This document shows positions 58,751-64,000 of a stretch of DNA of 64,000 bases, in pieces; the first letter of the stretch is position 1, and the number at the start of each line of letters is the position of its first letter. A model generated the notes under the pieces. It saw only the letters and a program-made list of their open reading frames with translations. It did not search any database and was not told the DNA's origin. Source of the DNA: RBG-16-66-20 sp049651845. GTDB lineage: Bacteria; Pseudomonadota; Gammaproteobacteria; Burkholderiales; SG8-39. The translations under genes and the position numbers were made by a program. Where the stretch lies: contig JBASCW010000037.1 in assembly GCA_049651845.1 (NCBI GenBank), forward strand, positions 1-64,000, in the 5' to 3' direction.

Positions 58751-60229
58751 CTAGGATTCGGCCGATTTCGCCGCCGAAGCCCCCGCGATCCTGCCGAACA
58801 CCGCGCCGTTGGTCAGGCCGGTGCCGCCGGGGTAGTTGAACCAGAAAATGCCGCCCACCAGTTCGCCCGCGGCGTAAAGGCCCGGGATCGGTGCGCCGTC
58901 GGACGACATCACCTGCGCGTCGGAGTTGATCTTCAGGCCGCCGAAGCTGAAGGTGATGCCGCAGGTGACCGCGTAGGCCTCGAAGGGCGGCGTATCGAGC
59001 GTATTGGCCCAATTGCTCTTGTTGATGGGAAGATTTTTTGTCGACCTTCCATCCTTCACGTTGGGATTGAAAGCAATGTCGGTCTGGACGGCCGCGTTGT
59101 AGCGCTTGATCTCCTCCAGCGCGGCGGCCTGGTTCGTATCCTCCAGCTTGGCGACGAGTTCTTCGAGCGTGTTGCCTACACGCTTGGTGACCTGCTTGAT
59201 CTTGTATTCGTCGCGCAACTGCGCCTTCACCTTGGCGTCGAAGATCTGCCAGGCGAACTGCCCGGGCTGCGAGAGGATCACGCGCCCGTACTTGGCGTAG
59301 GTGTAGTTGCGGAAGTCCGCGCCTTCGTCGACGAAGCGCCTGCCCTCGGCATTGATGTAGATGCCCCAGGGATAGGAGTGCTTCTGGAACTGGTCGCCGA
59401 CGGCGAGGTCGCCGAACTCGGGCGCGTTGCGTTCCCAGGCGACCGCGTGGCAGCCCGACCAGTTGCCCGTCGGCGCCGCGCCCGCCGCGAGCGCCATGCG
59501 GATGCCGTCGCCGGTGTTGAAGCGCGTGCCGCGCACCTTGGCGAGCTCCCAGCCGGGCCCCAGGTAGCGCGTGCGCCACTCCGGATCCGACTGGAAACCG
59601 CCCGCGGCAAGCACCACCGATCTTGACCTGAGGTCCTGCGTCTTGCCTTTGACTTTCACTCTCACGCCTTTGATGCCTTCGTCGTCAAAGAGCAATTCAT
59701 GCGCACGAGCCTCGAACCAGATGTCGACACCGTTCTTCCTGGCGATCGCCGTGAGCGAATCCACGAGGCCCGGCCCGCCGCCCACGGCCTCCACCGTCAG
59801 GCCGCCCCAGAACTTGAACCTGCCGCCGATGTTGAACGCCTGCCGGCCCCAGGCCGCGGTGAAGCGCACGCCCTTCTTGCGCATCCATTCCACGGTCGAC
59901 AGCGATTCCTTGACCAGGATCTCCGTGAGATCCGGATCGCAGCGGTACTCCGTGACCCGCGCCATGTCGTCGAGGAACTGGTCCTCGGTGTAGGCGCCGA
60001 AATCGGTGCGCGCGATTTCCTCGGGCGACAGGTCCGGGATCGCGCGCTTCAGGTCCTCCACCCCCGCATACGCCACGCGCATCAGGCCGGCCGTGAAGCG
60101 CGAGTTGCCGCCGGAGACGTCCTCGGGCGCCCGTTCCAGGACCAGGATCCTCTTGCCGAATTCGGCAGCGGACAAGGCGGCGCAGAGAGCGGCATTCCCG
60201 GCACCCACGACGATCACGTCGTAGTCCAT
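58751..60229 (-). CDS. tcuA: FAD-dependent tricarballylate dehydrogenase-like flavoprotein
   Basis: 492 residues from ATG 60229. FAD-binding VIVVGAGNAALCAALSAAE, GGNSRFTAGLMRVAY, AAGGFQSDPEWR and the C-terminal GLYAAGELVGGIFWFNYPGGTGLTNG, as in TcuA and fumarate reductase-type flavoproteins. Oxidises tricarballylate to aconitate or reduces an enoate; the true substrate is not shown. Flanked by TctC genes, which import tricarboxylates, in keeping with TcuA. Confidence 0.75.
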   Translation of the reverse strand: MDYDVIVVGAGNAALCAALSAAEFGKRILVLERAPEDVSGGNSRFTAGLMRVAYAGVEDLKRAIPDLSPEEIARTDFGAYTEDQFLDDMARVTEYRCDPDLTEILVKESLSTVEWMRKKGVRFTAAWGRQAFNIGGRFKFWGGLTVEAVGGGPGLVDSLTAIARKNGVDIWFEARAHELLFDDEGIKGVRVKVKGKTQDLRSRSVVLAAGGFQSDPEWRTRYLGPGWELAKVRGTRFNTGDGIRMALAAGAAPTGNWSGCHAVAWERNAPEFGDLAVGDQFQKHSYPWGIYINAEGRRFVDEGADFRNYTYAKYGRVILSQPGQFAWQIFDAKVKAQLRDEYKIKQVTKRVGNTLEELVAKLEDTNQAAALEEIKRYNAAVQTDIAFNPNVKDGRSTKNLPINKSNWANTLDTPPFEAYAVTCGITFSFGGLKINSDAQVMSSDGAPIPGLYAAGELVGGIFWFNYPGGTGLTNGAVFGRIAGASAAKSAES

Positions 60230-61185
60230 CAGTCGGCCTTGATCTTCGCGGCGCGCACCACCTCGCTCCATCGTTCCTGCTCCTTCTTGATGAATGCGGC
60301 GTATTCGGCGGGCGTCGAGCCGATGCCCTCGGCATCGTCGGCGGCGAAGCGCTCCTGCACCGACGGTTGCCGCGCCGCCTTGGCCGCCTCCTCGGCAAGG
60401 CGGCGGATGACCGCCTCGGGCGTCTTCGCCGGCTCGTTCAGGCCGTACCACTGCGTGGTCTCGAACCCCGGATAGCCCTGCCCGGCAACCGTCGCGACCT
60501 CGGGCAGGGAGTGCAGGCGCTTCGTGCCGCCGACGGCGATGACGCGCAGCTTGCCGCTCTTCACGTGCGGCATCAGCGGCGGCGTGCCCGCGGCGGCGGC
60601 CTGCGTGCGCCCGGCAATGAGGTCCGTGATGTTGGGGCCGGTGCCCTTGTAGGGCACGTGCTGCACGTCGATGCCGGCGGTCTGCTTGAGGTACTCCATC
60701 GCGAGATGGCCAGCCGAGCCGTTGCCGGCGCTGCCGTAGTACATCTTGCCGGGCTCCTTCTTCGCCAGCGCGACGAACTCGCGCATGTTCCTCGCCGGCA
60801 CGCTTTCGTGCACCGCGAAGATCGAGGGCACGATGGCGAGCAGCGAGACCGCCGCGAAGTCCTTATCGGTGTCGAACGGCCGCTTGGAGTACATGTACGG
60901 ATTCACTGCCAGCGAGCCGATGTGGCCGATGATCAGCGTGTAGCCGTCGGGCTCCGCCTTCGCCACCTCGAGCATCGCCACGTTGCCGCCGCCGTGCTTG
61001 TTGTCGATGACGATCGGCTGGCCGAGACCTTTCTCCATCTCCACGGCCACCGCGCGCGCGACGACCGAGGAGCTGCCGCCCGGCGCGAACGGCACCACCA
61101 GCCGGATCGGCTTGGCCGGCCAGGTCTGCGCCTGCGCCGTGCCCAGGACGGCAAGCGCAAGCAGACAATGCAGGATTCGCTTCAA
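60229..61185 (-). CDS. Bug/TctC-family substrate-binding protein
   Basis: 318 residues from TTG 61185, overlapping the SDR stop; its own stop overlaps the TcuA-like ATG (TGATG). Signal peptide (LLALAVLGTAQAQ), WPAKPIRLVVPFAPGGSSS, HGGGNVAMLEVAKAEPDGYT, HVPYKGTGPNITDLIAGR. Transcribed with the SDR and TcuA-like genes. Confidence 0.88.
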   Translation of the reverse strand: MKRILHCLLALAVLGTAQAQTWPAKPIRLVVPFAPGGSSSVVARAVAVEMEKGLGQPIVIDNKHGGGNVAMLEVAKAEPDGYTLIIGHIGSLAVNPYMYSKRPFDTDKDFAAVSLLAIVPSIFAVHESVPARNMREFVALAKKEPGKMYYGSAGNGSAGHLAMEYLKQTAGIDVQHVPYKGTGPNITDLIAGRTQAAAAGTPPLMPHVKSGKLRVIAVGGTKRLHSLPEVATVAGQGYPGFETTQWYGLNEPAKTPEAVIRRLAEEAAKAARQPSVQERFAADDAEGIGSTPAEYAAFIKKEQERWSEVVRAAKIKAD

Positions 61186-61922
61186 AACTGGTACTTCCTC
61201 AGTCCCCCGTCCACGGGAATCACCGCGCCGGTGATGTAGCGCGCGCGCGGCGAGGCGAGGAAGCAGACGAGGTTGGCGATGTCCTCGGGCTGGCCGTACT
61301 CGCCGACCGGGATCTCGTGCTCCGACTGCCACTGCCGGTACTCGGGCGTGTAGTTGCGCAGGATCTGCTCGCTGATGATGCGCCCGGGCGGGATGCAGTT
61401 CACGGTGATGCCGTGCCTGCCGACCTCGCGCGACAGCCCCTTCGCCCAGGAATGCATCGCGGCTTTCGCGCAGAACGCGCCGTTGATGCCCTCGGGCTCG
61501 CTCTTGCCCGTGAGGTTGATGATGCGGCCCCATTTCTTCGCAATCATCGGGTCGATCAGGCGGTCGGCGATCTGGCGCTGGCGCGTGAAGTTCAGCGTCA
61601 GCGCCTCGTGCCACTGCGCCTCGCCGGCATGCAGCTCGAACTTGCGCGAGCCGCCGGCATTGTTGACGAGGATCTCCACCGAGCCCAGTCCGGCGAGCGC
61701 TTGCGACGCGACCTTTTCGGCGGCGTCCTCGGCCATCAGGTCCTGCTCGACGATCACCAGCTTCGCGCCGATTTCCTTTTCCAGCGATTGCAGCAGGTCG
61801 CGCCGGCGCGCGACCACCGCGAGCCTGACGCCCTCGGCGGCGAGCGCCTTGGCAATGGCGCGCCCGATGCCGGCGCTGGCACCGGTCACAAGGGCAGTCT
61901 TGCCCTGGATGCCAAGGTCCAT
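61182..61922 (-). CDS. Short-chain dehydrogenase/reductase with altered active-site tyrosine
   Basis: 246 residues. NAD(P)-binding TGASAGIG, structural NNAG and the C-terminal ITGAVIPVDGG are intact. At the catalytic YxxxK position the sequence reads FCAKAAM, so the Tyr is Phe while the Lys is kept. Catalysis may be impaired, or another residue takes over. First gene of the SDR-TctC-TcuA-like run. Confidence 0.82.
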   Translation of the reverse strand: MDLGIQGKTALVTGASAGIGRAIAKALAAEGVRLAVVARRRDLLQSLEKEIGAKLVIVEQDLMAEDAAEKVASQALAGLGSVEILVNNAGGSRKFELHAGEAQWHEALTLNFTRQRQIADRLIDPMIAKKWGRIINLTGKSEPEGINGAFCAKAAMHSWAKGLSREVGRHGITVNCIPPGRIISEQILRNYTPEYRQWQSEHEIPVGEYGQPEDIANLVCFLASPRARYITGAVIPVDGGLRKYQF

Positions 61923-61941
61923 CAATGAACTGGAAAAGCTG

Positions 61942-62484
61942 CTACTTCTGCCCGAGAACCGGCGGCCGCCAGGCGAGCGGCAGCGGCCCGGGCGCGCGCA
62001 GCACGCGGATCATGCGCATCGCGGCCTCGCGCCCGTTGTAGTACTTGGGCATCAGCACGGTCTCGGAGAAGCCGAGCGCGCGGTAGAAGCGCCGCGCGGC
62101 TTCGTTGTCGGCGCGCAACTCCAGGTGCACGCTCGCCATGCCCGCTACGACCGCGGATTCCATCAGCCAGTCCACCAGGCGCCGGCCGATGCCGCGCCGC
62201 CGCAACGCCGGCTGCACCGCGAGCAGCACCAGGTGCGCGCGCTCGTCGCCGAAGTCCATGACCGCGAAGGCCGAGATCGAGGGACGCTCGCGCGCGACGT
62301 AGGTGCGCCGCTCGCTCGCGACCAGCACCGCCGTCTCGCGCCGGCGCATCGCGCGCTGGATGCTGGCCGGATCGTAGCGCCAGCCCAGCCCAGATTCGAT
62401 GAAGTCGCGCGACATCTCGGCGATCGCCTGCGCGTCGGCGGGCTCGGCGAGCCGGATCGTGGCCGCGGTGCTCTCTTTCTTCAC
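61942..62484 (-). CDS. GNAT-family N-acetyltransferase
   Basis: 180 residues from GTG 62484. Acetyl-CoA binding motif VQPALRRRGIGRRLVDWLM and a late ELRADNEAARRFYRALGF as in RimI-like enzymes. Acceptor unknown. Divergent from the MerA-like gene; an inverted repeat lies between the two. Confidence 0.85.
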   Translation of the reverse strand: MKKESTAATIRLAEPADAQAIAEMSRDFIESGLGWRYDPASIQRAMRRRETAVLVASERRTYVARERPSISAFAVMDFGDERAHLVLLAVQPALRRRGIGRRLVDWLMESAVVAGMASVHLELRADNEAARRFYRALGFSETVLMPKYYNGREAAMRMIRVLRAPGPLPLAWRPPVLGQK

Positions 62485-62487
62485 GCG

Positions 62488-62514
62488 AACGATTGTGCCA
62501 TGATTCGAATCGTT
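62488..62514. promoter_or_regulatory. Inverted repeat between divergent genes
   Basis: AACGATT (62488-62494) and AATCGTT (62508-62514), separated by 13 bases, with a small palindrome ATTCGAAT inside. It covers the space between the GNAT start and the TTG start of the disulfide oxidoreductase, a natural place for a repressor site. No binding protein is known. Confidence 0.4.
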
Positions 62515-63892
62515 GATAGAGCGCTATGATGCGATCGTCATCGGTGCCGGGCAGGCAGGCCCCGCGCTTGCCGCGCGCCTGGGCGCCGAGGGACTGAAGA
62601 CCGCGATCGTCGAGCGGCAATTGCTCGGCGGCACCTGCGTCAACACCGGCTGCATCCCGACCAAGACTCTCGTCGGCAGCGCGCGCGCGATCCACATGGC
62701 GCGCCGCGGCGGCGAGTTCGGCTTCAGCGCGGGCGACGTGAAGGTCGACATGAAGGCGGTCAAGGCGCGCAAGGACGGCGTCGTGCGCCAGTCGAGCGAG
62801 GGGCTCGCGGCCTGGATCGCCGGCATGAAGAACGTGACGCTGATCTGGGGCCATGCGCGCTTCACCGCGCCGCGCACGCTCGAGGTGAGCGGCACCTCGG
62901 GGCAGCGCCGCAGCCTGCAGGCCGAGCGGATCTTCCTAAACGTCGGCGGCCGCGCGGTAGTGCCCGAGATCCACGGCATCGACGACGTGCCCTACCTCAC
63001 CAACAGCAGCATCATGGACCTGGACGAGCTGCCCGAGCACCTGGTCGTCGTCGGCGGCAGCTACATCGGTCTGGAGTTCGCGCAGATGTACCGGCGCTTC
63101 GGCTCGCAGGTGACGGTGATCGAGAAATTTCCCAAGCTGCTGCCGCGCGAGGACGAGGACGTGGTCGCCGAGATCCGCGCCATCCTCGAGCGCGAGGGCG
63201 TCGCGATCCGCACCGGCGCCGAGGGGCTCAGCGTAGAGACGAGCGGCGATCGCATCGTCGTGCAGTTTGCGGGCAATACGGTGGAGGGCAGCCACCTGCT
63301 GCTCGCGGTCGGCCGCATCCCGAACACCGACAGCCTCGGCCTGCAGGAAGGCGGCATCGCGGCCGACGCGCGCGGCTTCATCACCGTGGACGAGCAGTGC
63401 CGCACCAGCGCCGAGGGGGTGTGGGCGCTCGGCGACGCGAACGGCCGGGGCGCCTTCACGCACACCTCCTGGAACGACCACGAGATCGTCGCGGCGAATC
63501 TCCTCGAGAAGGATCCGCGCAAGATCTCCGACCGCATCGCCTGCTACGCCCTGTTCATCGACCCGCCGCTCGGGCGCGTCGGCATGAACGAGGCCGAGGC
63601 GAGGAAGAGCGGCCGCAAGCTGCTCGCCGCCAAGATGCCGATGAGCCGCGTCGGCCGCGCGCGCGAGTCGGGCGAAACGCAAGGGTTCATGAAGGTGCTG
63701 GTGGACGCGGAAACCAAGGAACTGCTCGGCGCCGCGATCCTCGGCATGAACGGCGACGAGATCGTGCATTCGCTGCTCGACGTGATGTACGCGAAGCAGC
63801 CCTACACCACGATCTCCCGCGCGGTGCACATCCATCCCACCGTGACGGAACTCGTGCCGACCCTGCTGCAGGGCCTGAAGCCTTTGAGTTAG
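62513..63892 (+). CDS. MerA-like FAD/NAD(P) disulfide oxidoreductase
   Basis: 459 residues from TTG 62513. GAGQAGPALAARLG (FAD), redox-active GGTCVNTGCIPTKT, NAD(P)-binding VVVGGSYIGLEFA and the C-terminal dimerisation domain with HIHPTVTEL. It lacks the N-terminal HMA domain and C-terminal Cys pair of true mercuric reductases. Reduces an unknown disulfide or acts as a quinone-type reductase. Confidence 0.85.
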   Translation: MIERYDAIVIGAGQAGPALAARLGAEGLKTAIVERQLLGGTCVNTGCIPTKTLVGSARAIHMARRGGEFGFSAGDVKVDMKAVKARKDGVVRQSSEGLAAWIAGMKNVTLIWGHARFTAPRTLEVSGTSGQRRSLQAERIFLNVGGRAVVPEIHGIDDVPYLTNSSIMDLDELPEHLVVVGGSYIGLEFAQMYRRFGSQVTVIEKFPKLLPREDEDVVAEIRAILEREGVAIRTGAEGLSVETSGDRIVVQFAGNTVEGSHLLLAVGRIPNTDSLGLQEGGIAADARGFITVDEQCRTSAEGVWALGDANGRGAFTHTSWNDHEIVAANLLEKDPRKISDRIACYALFIDPPLGRVGMNEAEARKSGRKLLAAKMPMSRVGRARESGETQGFMKVLVDAETKELLGAAILGMNGDEIVHSLLDVMYAKQPYTTISRAVHIHPTVTELVPTLLQGLKPLS

Positions 63893-64000
63893 GTCGAGGT
63901 GTCCACTTTATCGAATGAGGCTCCCTGTCCGAGTTGATGGCGTTGTTAGGCACTATTGAAAAGAACTCTGAATAATGAAGCCGAAATGGGGAGACGGATT
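63893..64000. other. Terminal non-coding stretch with an attC-like end
   Basis: 108 bases after the MerA-like stop. GCGTTGTTAGGC at about 63942-63953 fits the GTTRRRY core that ends integron attC sites, but the partner RYYYAAC box is not seen upstream. No coding region is supported. Confidence 0.25.

Noticed and set aside
1..64000. tRNA, rRNA, CRISPR arrays, IS elements or prophage genes
   Set aside because: None recognised by eye on either strand; no repeat-spacer pattern, transposase or phage protein motifs were found.

Overview
High-GC DNA with the gene content of a betaproteobacterium, most likely Burkholderiales. The evidence is four Bug/TctC-type solute-binding proteins, an arsenite-oxidase-like AioBA pair, SrkA, MlaF and BufABC-type operons. 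No rRNA, tRNA, CRISPR array or insertion sequence was recognised. The organism assignment is inference from gene content.\n\nLayout. 0-2.5 kb: end of a DUF3379 gene and a GGDEF-EAL protein. 2.5-5.2 kb (minus strand): three broken genes in a row, a membrane adenylate cyclase, a metallophosphoesterase and arsS. 5.3-10.1 kb (minus): an ECF sigma factor (ECF1), an anti-sigma factor whose periplasmic part is a DsrE-like domain, a thioredoxin, a CcdA/DsbD-like transporter and a DUF255 protein with a DsbD-alpha-like tail. Divergent from these (10.3-11.8 kb) are a DsrE-like periplasmic protein and a lipoprotein. 11.8-14.2 kb: gene fragments, a P460-type cytochrome and a DUF3179 protein.\n\n14.4-31.6 kb (plus) is the centre of the window. 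A second ECF sigma/anti-sigma pair (ECF2) and a DsbA-like protein are followed by a Rieske protein and a molybdopterin oxidoreductase of the AioBA/IdrBA kind. Then come a dihaem cytochrome c, a cupredoxin-like protein, a cbb3-like oxidase (CcoN, and CcoO fused to two more haem domains), CcoS, three very small membrane proteins, SafE, CcoI, a Cox11-domain protein, DsbC, MobB, a TlpA-like gene with an in-frame stop, and a shortened CcdA. Read together, this is a self-contained electron-transfer chain from a periplasmic Mo enzyme to oxygen, with its own copper, haem-thiol and Mo-cofactor maturation genes. The same promoter motif (GCGAATAG-N15-CGTTCTA) lies before the ECF2 gene and before the Rieske gene, so ECF2 probably controls the chain.\n\n31.7-34.5 kb (minus): a second thioredoxin-CcdA module, a haloacid-dehalogenase-type protein and a peroxiredoxin. 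34.6-38.5 kb: a creatininase-family protein, a HExxH peptidase-like protein and a bufferin (copper-binding RiPP) operon bufABC. 38.5-41.2 kb: an intact membrane adenylate cyclase and a second DUF3179 protein. 41.2-45.8 kb: a reductive-dehalogenase-like corrinoid/Fe-S protein, a TctC protein, an EamA transporter and a histidine phosphatase. 45.9-50.2 kb: a spermidine-synthase-like membrane protein, SrkA and a fucosyltransferase-like protein. 50.2-53.4 kb: an ArsR-AHSA1-DUF1428-DUF899-VOC run and an orphan MlaF-like ATPase. 53.4-64 kb: MsrB, three more TctC genes, a LigB-type dioxygenase, a TcuA-like flavoprotein, an SDR, a GNAT acetyltransferase and a MerA-like disulfide oxidoreductase, with several more truncated genes.\n\nBroken genes are unusually frequent: about ten internal deletions, truncations or frameshifts. 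This could be real gene decay or local assembly error; read mapping would decide.
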